Part shown: positions 1 to 12,535 of the stretch, one piece after another
Position numbering within the stretch: the stretch's first letter is position 1
How the letters are laid out: each line of letters begins with the position of its first letter
DNA from: Saturnia japonica
Lineage: Eukaryota; Arthropoda; Insecta; Lepidoptera; Saturniidae
Direction: 5' to 3'
Assembly: GCA_033032175.1 (NCBI GenBank)
Contig: CM065320.1
Coordinates: 4,960,001 to 5,024,000, forward strand
DNA length: 64,000 nt
Notes under the pieces: model-generated
Seen by the model: the letters and a program-made list of their open reading frames with translations, nothing else
Database searches by the model: none
Told to the model about the DNA's origin: nothing
Position numbers and translations under genes: made by a program

Positions 1-2329
1 TGCCAAGTTTTTGTCCCGGTTCTGAAAAATTCGATCCAAAGCTGGATTGTCGTGTAACTATGAATAGGGTTATAAACTCCAATCATAATATATTGAAAAA
101 ATAATTAAACAATAAATTTAAATAAGAGAAAAAATATAATAATATACTGAAGGTGTTACTAACTGCAAATGTTGACTGTCAATACTTTGTACATTTACAG
201 ACTGTGCCTTATTATTTTATTTTATGTATAGTTATAAAAACGAATAGAATCATAAGAATGTACCTATTTGTTGACAAGGTTTAAAACTTTGCAATACGTA
301 CCTACTTTCTAGTTTTAAATTTCCTAAACGATTATTAAACAGTTACCACAACATATATTATTTCATTTCAACCTTCTAACTGCAAGCTTTTAAAAGTATT
401 GAAAAATTGAATAAAATGTTTTTTATATATGTATATTTTTCTCGGTGAACCCTTTTATTTGGTATCTACTTAAGGGATGCATATAAAATAACTGGTCCGC
501 CATCTTCAGGAATCCGCCCTATTGATTTTAGAATTGGGATTGTTAAAAAACGGCTTAACCGATTCTTATGAAATTTTGTACACTGGATTCTTATGTCATG
601 GGTAAATAGATATGGTATAAGAAATGTGAATATAACTTTTATAAATCGTAAAAAAAAATCCTTAGTTCTAGACCGATCTTGACAACATTTTGTACACGAC
701 AAGTATAAGTCACTCAATGAATGAATGATGAGCTGTCAAAATTACCAATAATATTTTTAAAAATTGTAAAAAAAAGAATTGTGTAAATGCAAATAATATC
801 GACACACTTTCGAAAATAGTCAAGGCATTAAATGACAGATAATAAAATCGAATATAGTGTTTCATAGTTACTTAACACCGGAGGTGAAAGCTTACACCTG
901 GCGAGAAGCGACGCGCGACAAAAACATGGTTTTCTTCGCCGTGACGCGGCGCGGCTCTGAGTGACGTTAATGAGATATGCGAGCGGCAATTTGTTTATGC
1001 ACACCCTTAGATATTATATATATATATTAAGAAATCGTTTTTTTGAACAAAGTAGAGACACCACGCCACGTCAATCCACGATTTCTATCGGCGTGAAAAC
1101 AATCCTATACTAATCTTCAAGTTTAACAGAAAAGAGTTTTTAATTACATTACATTACACATAGAATTGTGTGTGATTTCTTTTCATGTTTATCTTCTTTT
1201 CATAGATAATTATAATATTTATAATTTCAAATCTTTATATACTATTACCAAATCTTTGTACGAGAAGAAACATGGACAATATTAAATCTATTACTAATAA
1301 TTTTGAAGAATGGCATTCTACGTTCATTTTATAATTTAATGAAATAAAACTATTGAATGATTAAAGATATTTTTGAAGATCATATTATGCCCTCTATTTG
1401 ACCTTCATGACGTCATCACTTTGCCTGGTTACGGTTACCCGAACAATAAAGATCGCCGTATTAATATACATTTCTGTCAAATGCCAAACAATGTTTTTCT
1501 TTTTGTTTTGGCACCGCAAACAGCACTTGCCAGTGTCAATGTTTTCAAGCCTTCGTAGTAGTAGGTATTTTATTCAAAATGGCGTTTAACAAGATGGTGG
1601 ATCCCTTGCTAGGACGATTGAGAGTTTTTGTGAGATTTCAAAATGCATGCTTTCAGTTTAAATTTACAATCCAATTCACTTAAGCACTACCACCAAACTA
1701 TATCACGCAAAACACCAATATTACATAATATAGGGTCAAAAACCTAAGTTAACGAATTAGAAATAAAAACCACAACATGGCACTTCAAGATCCCATCAAA
1801 CAATGTTGAGCATAGATAATACACTAAACCACACTGCCATTCCGGACCCTATCTCACAAAGCTATATTATTGTACTACTAAAGTCAGTTTAAAACAGAAC
1901 ACAGTTCCCTATGTATTACTGTACAATATGGAACACAGTTTAAAACGAACGTCGACAGATGCACACGTATGTTATCATGGCGCTGACACTGTCAATGGTC
2001 GAAACTACAGAAAGTACCTAATTTTTGTTGTGACTCAGTAGTCACAACATTGTTTTTTTTTTCTATAAGTAGTAAAACTTTGATTTATTTTTAGTACATT
2101 ATGATCGTATAAAATTGTAATATAACAGGAACAGATTGTTTGAAAATCCGTTAATATTAAAAATTTTAGTTTTTCTTTGAAATTTTCAAAATTTTCTATT
2201 GACCTGCTGTAAACGACGTTCGTCATTTGACGTGTCTCGTCGGCCCGCGTACGGAGAGGTGTCGATCTCCCTGATCCTCCCACGGGAAGTGGGTCAACGA
2301 TTGTTTTGAAAAATAACAATACAGGTGCG
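1..2329. other. AT-rich intergenic DNA, nothing recognised
   Basis: No reading frame here has a recognisable domain or credible splice structure; the longest open frames are under 100 codons and rich in Phe, Ile and Lys, as expected by chance in AT-rich DNA. A short GC-rich patch near 880-970 and another near 2220-2300 stand out by composition but could not be assigned. Confidence 0.6.
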
Positions 2330-2525
2330 ACCGCACTAGACCGGCGCGTCGCTGCACGTCATTTTATGTACATTCTCGGGCCGCACTAGAGCGGCGCTCA
2401 TAGATAATATATTAATGTGGGAACGTCGCTGCATGGTTCGTTACAACGCGGCGCTGCGCGTCAAAATATAATTTGTATCATTTTGTATGTTGGGTGTCGC
2501 ACCTGAGCGGCGCTGCACTGTAGAC
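2330..2525. repeat. GC-rich palindromic dispersed repeat cluster
   Basis: Several near-copies of 'GCACTAGAGCGGCGCT' and 'GCGGCGCTGCGCGTCAAAAT' occur here in AT-rich surroundings. The same words return at 3304-3385 and, in both orientations, at 5220-5378. This is the behaviour of a small inverted-repeat (MITE-like) family. No coding capacity. Confidence 0.55.
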
Positions 2526-3303
2526 TTGTTCTTGCTCGGACATTAAAAGGAGCGCTCCTTACCAGTACAAGATCAGATTTCTACTACTATTAGTACAGTA
2601 GTACAACATACCGTACACACACAGACGATTAGGAATATTTTGATTCTCCTACATAATTTCCAGGCTTAGGACTGTCATTCTAAAGACCCGTTTTTAAAAC
2701 CAAACTACACTTCCACTTGCAGGAAAATAGTACTAACTAATAAAAATTGATTGTGTGGTTTTATGAAACCACGGTAAAAGTGAATTTTTTTTTCACATTA
2801 TAGACATTTAACTAAAAATTCACAAATGAGTAATAGTCTATACACTACACGGTCAGTTGCTGCGAACTATAGGCGCCGCCATCCCTACTCCGGGGCCGAC
2901 CGTCTTGCGACATGCAACACACAGATCAAAAATTTTGAGACGGTCTAATAAAAGTTTCACTTTAAATAGTTTTCAAATCAAATTATGAAACTAACTCTTA
3001 GAACAAAGACAAGCTCACCAAAATGTCTAAAAACAATAATAAAAATAATTCTTAATCACTCGTCATAAAGTTAAAAATAGCTTAATGAACCAGAGCCTAT
3101 TCGCTCTCTTTCGACTGATCCGCATCTCCGGTCTCGTGAATCACATAGGTACTAAGTACTAAATACGCCGTCCCGGCCTGCCGCAAACGAAGTACTAAAT
3201 GAACGATGTACTATTTATTAAGCTTACAAAATACTTCGTTCTAGTACATACAGTGTCAGGAATTAATTCCTATTAGTACTTAGTACATATACTACACAAG
3301 CCC
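2526..3303. other. Intergenic, nothing recognised
   Basis: AT-rich DNA without a credible reading frame. The words 'AGTACTAA' and 'TAGTAC' recur between about 3150 and 3300, suggesting a small decayed repeat. Confidence 0.5.
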
Positions 3304-3385
3304 ACTGCACTGCACGTCGCGACATAGTTGCCTCCCAAAGAATATTTTGACGCGCAGTGCAGCACCGATTTGGTGCGGCATAGCA
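3304..3385. repeat. Fragment of the GC-rich palindromic repeat
   Basis: Contains 'TATTTTGACGCGCAGTGCAG' and 'TTGGTGCGG', close to the reverse complement of the repeat words at 2330-2525 and to the right arm of the 5220-5378 copy. Confidence 0.45.
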
Positions 3386-3659
3386 AGCGTCGCGACGCAT
3401 CGCTCCTGCCATCTTCTAAAAACTATTGTTGTCGAAAAAAGATAAAACTTTCTTCTCGCTCACGCCGGTATCAAGACGAAAGTGAATTGAGGTCAATGTT
3501 CCTTCGTTCACAATGCCATGTAAAGAGCGTCAGTGTCGTATCTACTTATAAAATATAATTGATAGCAAACAACAAAATGTGACTGATCTTCATTGATTAC
3601 TGAGTATTAAAAATAGATACACTATTGATACGCCTATTTCTATTGCGGTTTCACCCATA

Positions 3660-4538
3660 TCAGGGGTGTATTATCAAAAGTGACAAAGTTCACATTTCCC
3701 CTGGGATCGAGATTTTGCTATCATTCAATTTGGCAACACTTTTTCTACCAAGTGTCCTACTTAAATTTAGCTAAATAATACAAGTTCTATAAATTTTCAA
3801 GAAAAAAATCACGTTTTCGATCAATAGCAGTCCATAAACAAAATATCAAATACAACAAAGTCCATTTCAACCAATCACAAGCCAGCTATATTTGATTTTA
3901 AGTATGGCATTTTCTTACGTAGATTGTGTTGATGTGTGTACGTAAAATTTTGCTTTTATTTTGTGGTATTGTGATAATAAAGATAACTTCAACTGTTTTA
4001 TTTTTTTATAATTCTACAAATAAGCTTCAATTATTAGATAAATTTAACTGCGTTAGCCTCGTTAGCGCGACTGCTATGAGCGAGGTCCTGGGTTCGAATC
4101 CCAGGTCGAGCAAAGTGTTATTGGGTTTTTCCTATGAAAATCCCAGCAGCAGCTCGGAGTTTGGTGTCGTGCCCGATTAATGGCAATAGGCTCGCCTCCT
4201 ATTACATGGGACCTAAAACATACTCGGCGAATTGTGGGTGTACAATTAATACACCTCTGCCTAATCCTTCGGGGAATACAGGTGTGATGGTATGTAACTG
4301 CGAAAAACCTACTAGTAAGAATGCAAAACCCGTGAATAACAAATATGGCAAAGTCCATCAGTTTTATTAGTTTTTAGTTAATTTAACTGTATATTGTATT
4401 AATTTAAAACCTTACTGTTCTTCCAATAACATAAAAAGTTTTATATTTAATCAGCTAATTCAGAAAGTATAAGTTTTTTTTTTGTTCTTGTAAATTTAGG
4501 TTGAGTGGACTTTGTCACTTATGATAATATACCCCTGA
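3660..4538. mobile_element. MITE with TA target duplication
   Basis: The left end begins 'TCAGGGGTGTATTATCAAAA' (3660) and the right end is its imperfect inverted copy, finishing 'ATACCCCTGA' at 4538. The match covers about 38 bp, including 'GTGACAAAGT'. Both ends are flanked by TA (3658-3659 and 4539-4540), as expected for Tc1/mariner-type insertion. The 879-bp element has no transposase; its central part is occupied by a SINE, so the original element was about 0.6 kb. Confidence 0.75.
4050..4300 (+). mobile_element. tRNA-derived SINE (copy 1)
   Basis: The head carries a near-perfect RNA polymerase III B box ('GGTTCGAATCC', near 4091-4101). The body matches the SINE at 57313-57560 nearly throughout, sharing for example 'AGCAAAGTGTTA', 'GATTAATGGCAATAG', 'ACACCTCTGCCTAA' and 'CCTTCGGGG', and ends 'GATGGTATGTA'. 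It sits inside the 3660-4538 MITE. Short frames across it on both strands are by-products of the SINE, not genes. Confidence 0.85.
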
Positions 4539-5219
4539 TATATTCTTTCCTTGCCTGGTTCATATAGTGTTCGTGTTGGAGATCGAACAGCTCTCGATAA
4601 ATACTAACAGTATTAGTTAATTTTTCTTCGTCAATTTCCATTTTTGTAAATAGGCGTTTCTCCGCCGAAAGCAGTATGCAGCCTTATACAAAAGTACTCT
4701 GTGTGCAGACCGACGCAACGCGCCGCACGGTGGATCGTTCCCATACAAGTGGTTTGACATATGCGACTTAAAAATTCAAAGTCCTCATTTCACAAATATT
4801 AATGCACCTTCGATTGCCATATTAATTGCCAACACATACCTATGGGTGAAATGACTTTTTTGATTGGACTCATAGTTTTGGAGTAAATCGAGAAAAACCT
4901 TTTTTAATGTATGGAAGGCTACCTATAAATATGAATATTTAGAATGTCTGGCCGCTTGTCGTTCTAAAATTTTCATCCCAGTATCTAGTCATTATATTAC
5001 ATATTTTCTCCAAAGACACAAGGTGCCAGTCCTGTGCAGGTTTTGAAATATAAGATCAGGGGAGATTATGACTACAACGCCAAAACGACGTATGACAAAA
5101 AAAAAAGTAAAACGTGATATCTGCCAATTGAATAGGAAAATTGTATATTATGTCGAAATATTTTTAGGTACATGTGTTCACGTGGGCCAAAATGTCTATG
5201 GATAGTGGGCATTCTCCTT
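4539..5219. other. Intergenic, nothing recognised
   Basis: No credible coding frame, splice pattern or terminal repeat seen. Confidence 0.5.
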
Positions 5220-5378
5220 TAGTACTGTGTAGCGGCGCTGCGCGTCAAAATATTCTTATGGAGGTAAATATGCTGCGAAGCGCAGTACCTACAGCGCCGC
5301 TCTAGTGCGATATGCCCCATACAAAATTATACTAAGTATATTTTGACGCGCAGCGCTGCTCTGGTGCGGTCCTACTTT
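5220..5378. mobile_element. Small palindromic MITE-like element
   Basis: The left arm reads 'AGCGGCGCTGCGCGTCAAAA' and the right arm is its inverted copy ('TTTTGACGCGCAGCGCTGCT'), about 30 bp of imperfect terminal inverted repeat around a core that itself contains 'GCGCCGCTCTAGTGCG'. It is the most complete copy of the family seen at 2330-2525 and 3304-3385. No coding capacity, so it would depend on an enzyme supplied elsewhere. Confidence 0.6.
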
Positions 5379-5605
5379 AAAAGACATGTTAAAAATAATA
5401 ATCAATTTTTAGAATAAGAGTAAAAACTATTTAAAAAATAATTATATGCAGGACAATCCCTGATCTTTCGGCTCAATAGTACTTGTAGTAGTATTTTCTT
5501 GAATTTCAGCAGTAGGTAGGTACCTTATTGGCATTTTAGTAGTTACCATACAAAATTTCTACTAAATGATACAAAACATTCATAGATTTTTCCCTCGAGT
5601 TACAG

Positions 5606-5644
5606 GTGGCTCCTCAGTTCAAGATGTTTAGATTGAGGAGCCAC
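5606..5644. repeat. Perfect 11-bp-stem hairpin, third arm nearby
   Basis: 'GTGGCTCCTCA' (5606-5616) is followed after 17 bp by its exact reverse complement (5634-5644), and the same 11-mer recurs at 5754-5764. In DNA this AT-rich the three copies are unlikely to be chance. Function unknown; a decayed inverted-repeat element is the simplest reading. Confidence 0.6.
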
Positions 5645-6164
5645 TTTTTAATTCATATAACTTTTGATATGCATTTTACTACAAATTCTAGAATGTCCTA
5701 CAAAATTTTGCAATTTTACTACTAAATAAGTGAGTTTCCATTTAAAATTTGGAGTGGCTCCTCAATCCATACCGAATATAATAAAAACGTCGTGATGAAA
5801 CCATATCATGTTGGTAATACTTTTTCTAAAGCCAGCCTGGCTAGCTACCACCCTCAACATGAAAATCTGTCACAAAGTATACTGAGCACTGACTGAGATA
5901 TGATTATAATTTTTTTTTTTTTAAAACAGCTTAGAATACTCGATCAATAAACCTTTCAAACAAAACAACCAACTCAAAATTGGTTCATCCGTTTGGGAGT
6001 TAATGCCACAAACAGATACGCATGTTAAACTTATACGCCTCTGATTGCGTCGGGGTTTAAAAAAATAGAATCTTTTAAAATTAATTTGCATTCTGTATAA
6101 ATCTCAACAATCAAATAAAACGACGATATATAAATCAAAAAGTATTGTAGTGGCATGGAAAATC

Positions 6165-6170
6165 TTTATT
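6165..6170 (-). terminator. Candidate distal poly(A) signal for mei-P26
   Basis: 'TTTATT' on the plus strand is AATAAA on the minus strand. It lies at the left edge of a 6.4-kb tract largely free of recognisable transposons that begins at the mei-P26 stop codon. Such hexamers are common in AT-rich DNA, so the assignment is tentative. Confidence 0.25.
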
Positions 6171-9100
6171 GAAGTAAATATATTTATAAAGTCAGTACAA
6201 TTTAAGTTCAATAGTTTCCAAAAATATTAAAGTGCAGGTTGCTGATCACCTGGCAATGTTAAATATGATTATTTCTTAATTAAAATACAAGCTAATATTG
6301 AGAAAACTGTAATATGTGAATAACATGTATATACCTAAATAAAATCATGACAAAAATATATTTTAGGCAGGCTTTGTAATACACTGCTTTGTGTTGCTGT
6401 TATCCTGGCCACAGTTCATATTATTAAACAAACTTATAAACATTAAAAAAACCGCTAAGGTTACGTGAAAACTTGCACTGACTCGTAATTATTTCAACAA
6501 AAAGTGCAAACGGCAGAAATGTCCATTTTCTCAAGTAACTTAAGCGGCGAAAGAATTAAGTCAAAGTAAGACGTGCAACCAGTTAAAATAATAACTACTT
6601 CTGTCCACAAGTAAATATCTAAATTATTCTTCAATTATGAGGATAAATAATTATTCAATTCACTCAATTCCTCCACATCTTCCTCTTCGTGGACAGACAA
6701 CCAGTTGGGCATCTTAATTTTTTTTCAATAAAATCAAACATTGAGTTACAAACCACGCAATGTATATTCATGTATACAATATTACTAAGTATATTATGTA
6801 TATAATGTAAATACATTTTCATGAAAAACAAAATAATATCATGGAATATTCAAAGAGCCAAAATATTTGAGATTAACTCTACCTTGATACCATTAACTTC
6901 TAAGATCTAGGCACAATGCAGCAGAGACTCCTGTATGGATTACATAACAATTTTTCGTTGACTGTGGGGCAAAATATAATCGTGCAGTCAACACCATCAC
7001 ACTAGGTGGTATACTGAAAACATTATCTACACTGCTATCATTTATAGTGGTGTAATTCGAGAAAAACATACAATAGTTAACAAATGTACCTGTGCAGAGA
7101 AAGCTTGAATGTGTCGTGATATTTATTTACTTGTTATGGTATAATCATAATCAAGCAGTATAATCTAATGATTTCAGAGCCATTCATTGCTTGGCGTTCC
7201 TCATGTGCTGATGTTACTGGCGCCCCTTGCGGCAAGCCGCCGCGCCGTGAAGGCAAACAACTACATCTATTATAATAAAACTTTAACTTTTATATTAATT
7301 TCTCAAATGCTTACGGAGGGTATTGTCTGTTAAGATATAATTTCGTGTTTCATGATCCACGTTCATATTAAACTTGACGTGGACCACACCTAAGTTTAAA
7401 ATACTTTTAACAGAATTATTGAGCAATATATTCTTAAAAGAATATAGTAGAGATTTGCTCGGCTGCACCAACTCTACAGAATAAATTCACGTTAATCCTA
7501 GTATCAAATACCGATGCACACTCCACTAATGTCATTTTTGTATAATGAGAATTAAATAATTATAATTATAAGGAATTATTGAAATCTTTGGATCAAAATT
7601 AAAGTATGCATTTGGAACTTGCACCCTTCACTCTTAATACATAAATTTTACAAATTAATATATAAATGACAAAACTTGTAAGAAACTTGTAATCTAGAAT
7701 ATACTTAAATTCTAATTTGAAAATAAAGTATGAAATAGCCATTTCACCATATAAACCAAGAAAAAGAAAGATAATCACGGGAGTTGCAGACAATTTCTAT
7801 GTAAACTAAATTGATTCGGTATGATATGTCTTCTTATTTACTGAATAATTTGTGAGATGAGAAATATCTAAATGGCCGCTAAAATGGAAAATAATTATGC
7901 TTATATTTATAGAATCAATTAAAAAATAAGATTACTACAATACGTAAAATACCAAGAATTGTATATTAAAATATTTGTACTTTTACTGACTAAAGGAAAA
8001 ACATTGGCAACTGCTAATAATCCTACAATAGTAAAAAAAATAACTTGTATAATGTAGACTGAAAACGGTCATCTCAAATTCGTTCACTCTAAGATGTGGA
8101 ATGCAATTAGAATTCTTTAACAATATTAAAAGGTATAATAATATATTAAATTTTTATAATCAGCTCAACAATGTATATAATCTATAATAATTTAAAAGCC
8201 TAGATCCAAACTGTGATATTTATTGCACAAGCACTCATGTGGCTTATAATTCCAATGGGAATAGAGCTCACAACCTTATTATCATTTGTTGTTTTAGTTC
8301 ACTGGACATTTAAAACTGGTAAGGTGGGTGAAGGTAAAGAAATCGTTTCAACAATTTGAGCATGCCGTCTATAAGGTACCTTAAAATAATGGAATTGTGT
8401 TGAAAACTTAAAATAACGAAAAAGGTTAAATTAACCCACCCACAGTCAAGTATTACGTGTTTATATTTAGATGATACAGAATTAATTTGTAATGCTACAA
8501 TACTCCACCGGAACCCAACGAGCTGTGCTTGGTGCCACTAATAGGCAATACGCCCACCTCCAATAGGGAGGGTTAACATTAGAGCTCACCTTGTGCGCTG
8601 CGAACCCTACTCCATCACAATACTTGACACCGAAAATGCAGATTATATTAATTTTTCTGCTAAGACATAACCGCCTTCATATATTTTTAAATGTCTAGGA
8701 AATTTAAAAAGATTCAGTGTCATTTATTGTGATACTACACAACTACTGAAGTTTTTTATTGCTGAATACATAAGGGAATATAGATTCAAGAGAAATATAT
8801 TTACCAAAATTTGCTTTTAAAGTGTATATAGGTAACTTTTAAGATTCCCGAGAAAGGCTACTGTAATGTACTCTAATGATACAATTATTATCGAGTAATG
8901 TCAATGGACAATAGATACCATTTGACCAATCATTAATCCACCGTCAAACGCTTACTTGCTACGGCAAATTAATACAGCCAAGCGGCCGCGGGGAATACCC
9001 GCTGCGGGCCGCACCAACCACTAATAAACATTTCTAAACAACACCACCATATAGGCAAACTTGTGATACTGTTATTATGTGTATATAAATTGAAAATACT

Positions 9101-12100
9101 AGTTTCTACAAAAATTTCTACGCTGATCCCTACACAATATATATTATGGCAAGAAAGGAGGAAACAACTGTTAATGAGGTTACCGTCAAAATTAATGCAA
9201 AAAAAAAAAGTAAAATAAAGTTAATACTTTAAATGTAGACAAAATATTTTTGTTTTTTTGAAATGTTTTATAAATTGTAATTAATAAACATATTCGACTT
9301 CAAATTTTTATCGGGAAATCACACATAAATATTATAATTTGTAAAATTATCCAAAACCTATCACACCACTTTTTAATAATTTTATGCAACCCTAAAGCAA
9401 TATTATTAATAGCGTCAAACGCTCCCTTTGGGGCAATAATAAGTTCTATTTCAGTTAATTTTACATCACTAACACACTTATAATTTTGATCAGTGACAAC
9501 GAATAAAAAATTGAATATCATAATATTAAACCCTGAATATTAAAACATAAAAATTGGCAACAATTAATAACTAATGTTTACATATTATACAAAAAATAAT
9601 TACTATGTGCATGCACAAATATCGTAAGAAAATAATTTGGCAGTAAAATTCGTAACTCTAAAGGCCTAAAAACACACTGGCCAAAATACTACTAATATAA
9701 TAATAGGCCTATAACATATAATTAAACAAAACAAAACGATAAATTACGAGTATTAATCACACCTACTCCTCCACGAGTGGTATGCAGACTCATTATATTA
9801 AAATCAAGTTAAATAAAGAAAATAAAATTCCCTAATACTATCCGGGACAAAAATCCTGAAACATATAACTTAAAAACAATATGAAAAAATAAACCCAAAA
9901 GTTACTTACTAATCAATAGAGGTTTCCGACTCAAACTGTCAAGTTAACTTATCACTGGCTTTCTTTAGGCCAATGTTGCGGTGGCCCTATATTCGTGTCT
10001 TTCAAAATTATTGAGTCATAAAGTCTTAAAATGTTGGTTCATTATGTCTCTCTATTATTGCTCATATCACATAATAATTTTGCGTATCGAAGTATATAGT
10101 GTTTCAATACACAACAAATACAATTAATACCTATTGCTAATTAAGTACAAACATTAATAATTTATATAATATTAAAGGTTACTTTTGAATCATGTATATG
10201 TATATTAATTTATTCTAATAATCAATGACAAGGCTCAGAAATACGATTACAACAAAACTGTGTTCAATAATAATGTTATACGCTCTATCGAATATGTTCG
10301 TGCATTTATAACGTTCATACTTCTCAAACTAAAGTATACAAAAACTGAATTCATATTTTTTTAAATAAAAAAAATTAGAGAGCAGCATTATAAATATATT
10401 AAATATTGTAAAAATGAAATTACTAGGTATTTTTTTGAGGGGATGATTAAGTACTAATTCCAAAAATAAAATACTATTGCAAACCAAAATAATGGTCATC
10501 TACAAAATATTTGAAGATTCGAAAGTCATGTTTGTTTATTTGAGTAAATTATAAAAGGAACTATGAGAAATAGTTTGACTCTGTAATATTATCAATTACA
10601 TAATCATATAATTAAGGTAACGTCATTATAATGAAATTGAGATTGTAGTAACTGACCATTACTTGTAAATCACAATGAAAATAAATGTTAAGTCCCTACT
10701 GTAGAGATTTAATATTAAATGCATAAGAGGGACTCAGGAAAGCAGTACTTTTTTCAATTTCATAAACCAATTTTGGTTTACACAATACATAATATATTAT
10801 TATAAATTTAATAAATCTTTTATATGTTGCCTAAAAGAGTGAATACCTCAATATCGAATAAAAACGCGCATATTAAAAATATCTATTTGGCAATTTGTAT
10901 ACGATAAAGAGATGCACATATTCATGTACATAACAAGTGAGAAAGCACAACGAGAATGATAACTTCTACATATAGGTAAATACATAGGTAGATAATATAT
11001 AGTATGACACACTATGAGATGAAACGATCCATGTATAACTTTCGTGATATTGATATGAACATGTTAACTCCCCTACATCTAATATAAAAAAGCATTCGAG
11101 TGCCTTATTACGTATCATATTACTATATTTTAAAGGTATACATACATACGTATTGGGTATGCCATACTACATTCGATAGAAAATACTAGTTTTATGATAA
11201 CAACATTTTTTTACTTTATTTGAGTTATATGATGTAAAGAAATAGACTCGCTATATACACGAATGTGCCCGAACAACTGCATTTTTACTCCAGTTGCAAA
11301 TATTACCTTGTATGAAATTATTGCTAAGTTTTCAAGTTAACACAGCGTATTCCTAACAATACAGCATTACGATGTTCCACCGTCGAGACGTTTTCGCTAA
11401 TAACAAATTAAATTTTAATCACGTTAACCGTAATACTTACGCTTTCAAAAATTTTCAAATATGTAATAGGCTCTCAAAACAAGAGTACACAAAACGTTTT
11501 GTATAGACACAAGACTTCTGTAAATGGTAAATATATTTTTAACGGATAATATATAATATTGTATACGAGATTAACCTAAACTAGATGGCACGTTTATTAT
11601 AGTGTCGCCTCCTTTGGTTATAAATAAAACTAAAATTTTGTAACGAACTTAATTGTGCGTAAAAATTTGTTCATAGTTATTTTCATTTAATTCGATGAAT
11701 CACGGTACTAAGGTTTACGAAATAAAACATGTTTAAACTGAGGCGACACGTCCCCTAATTGACATGTTATAACTTCACTCGAACTAGGAACCATACCAGC
11801 TGCTAAATTTAGAAACATAATATACAAAGTCCTTTCGATGGGAGGTTTTAGTTAAATTTGGTTATGGCAGTAATTCTAATAAATTCTTAATTGGTTTCGG
11901 CCCAACTAATTTCAAACATTTTTACATTTTTGAACTACTTTCATCTGAACTAAGACGTTAGTATTTACGTTGCAATGACAATACAATTAATATTATTTTG
12001 CGATTATTTTGACATGAAATTCACATTTTAATAGTGATCCGAAACTTTAACCTTCCATTACCAAATATAACAAAATAATGAACTGGACTAATAATTTGGA

Positions 12101-12535
12101 TAAAGGATAATAAAATATATCAATATTATATTATACTAACCTTTGGATTTTATATTACTAAAACTAAATTTAACTAATAAATATAGAAAAGGAGAAATGA
12201 TAAACCAAAATAAACGAAAGTAAATTCAGTACTTTGGAAATAATGACTTGTAAAGTTTATCCATTACAGTGAAACAGCTATTAATTTTCTAATTACTACA
12301 GTGCCACAAAAAAAAATCACGAAGCGTTCAAAAAGTATTACTAGTGGTTCACTGTATATGGACGGACTGTGGTAAAAAAAAAAACTAACATGAAATTTAA
12401 CACAAAATAACGAATAAGTAGTCAAATACTGGTTTAGCATAAAATGTTAAGCTTTGTAAAACAGCAATTAATATAAAATAAGGGAATAAATGTGAGATCT
12501 TGTAGTATGCAGACTTACAGCCATCGAGTTACCCC
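6171..12535 (-). other. Possible long 3' UTR of mei-P26
   Basis: No coding frame, splice pattern or long terminal repeat is visible over 6.4 kb immediately 3' of the mei-P26 stop codon. Compared with the rest of the window it is unusually poor in transposons; the only clear exception is a SINE-like piece at 8500-8640. Two compact GC-rich islands (7190-7250 and 8980-9010) interrupt it. TRIM-NHL genes often carry long regulatory 3' UTRs, so a long transcript tail is a reasonable inference. It could equally be plain intergenic DNA. Confidence 0.3.
8500..8640. repeat. SINE-like dispersed repeat fragment
   Basis: A moderately GC-rich patch with 'CCACTAATAGGCAATACGCC' and 'GGAGGGTTAACATTAGAGCT'. 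The word 'AATAGGCAATA' resembles the SINE body seen at 4050-4300, and the style is that of lepidopteran short interspersed repeats. No clear promoter box, so probably a truncated copy. Confidence 0.45.

Noticed and set aside
466..717. 83-codon minus-strand frame, and similar short frames across 1-12 kb
   Set aside because: AT-rich composition, no domain, no splice logic, no conserved phrase.
4074..4370. Open frames on both strands and a tRNA-like B box
   Set aside because: They coincide with a SINE that recurs at 57313-57560; no tRNA cloverleaf closes and the frames are repeat by-products.
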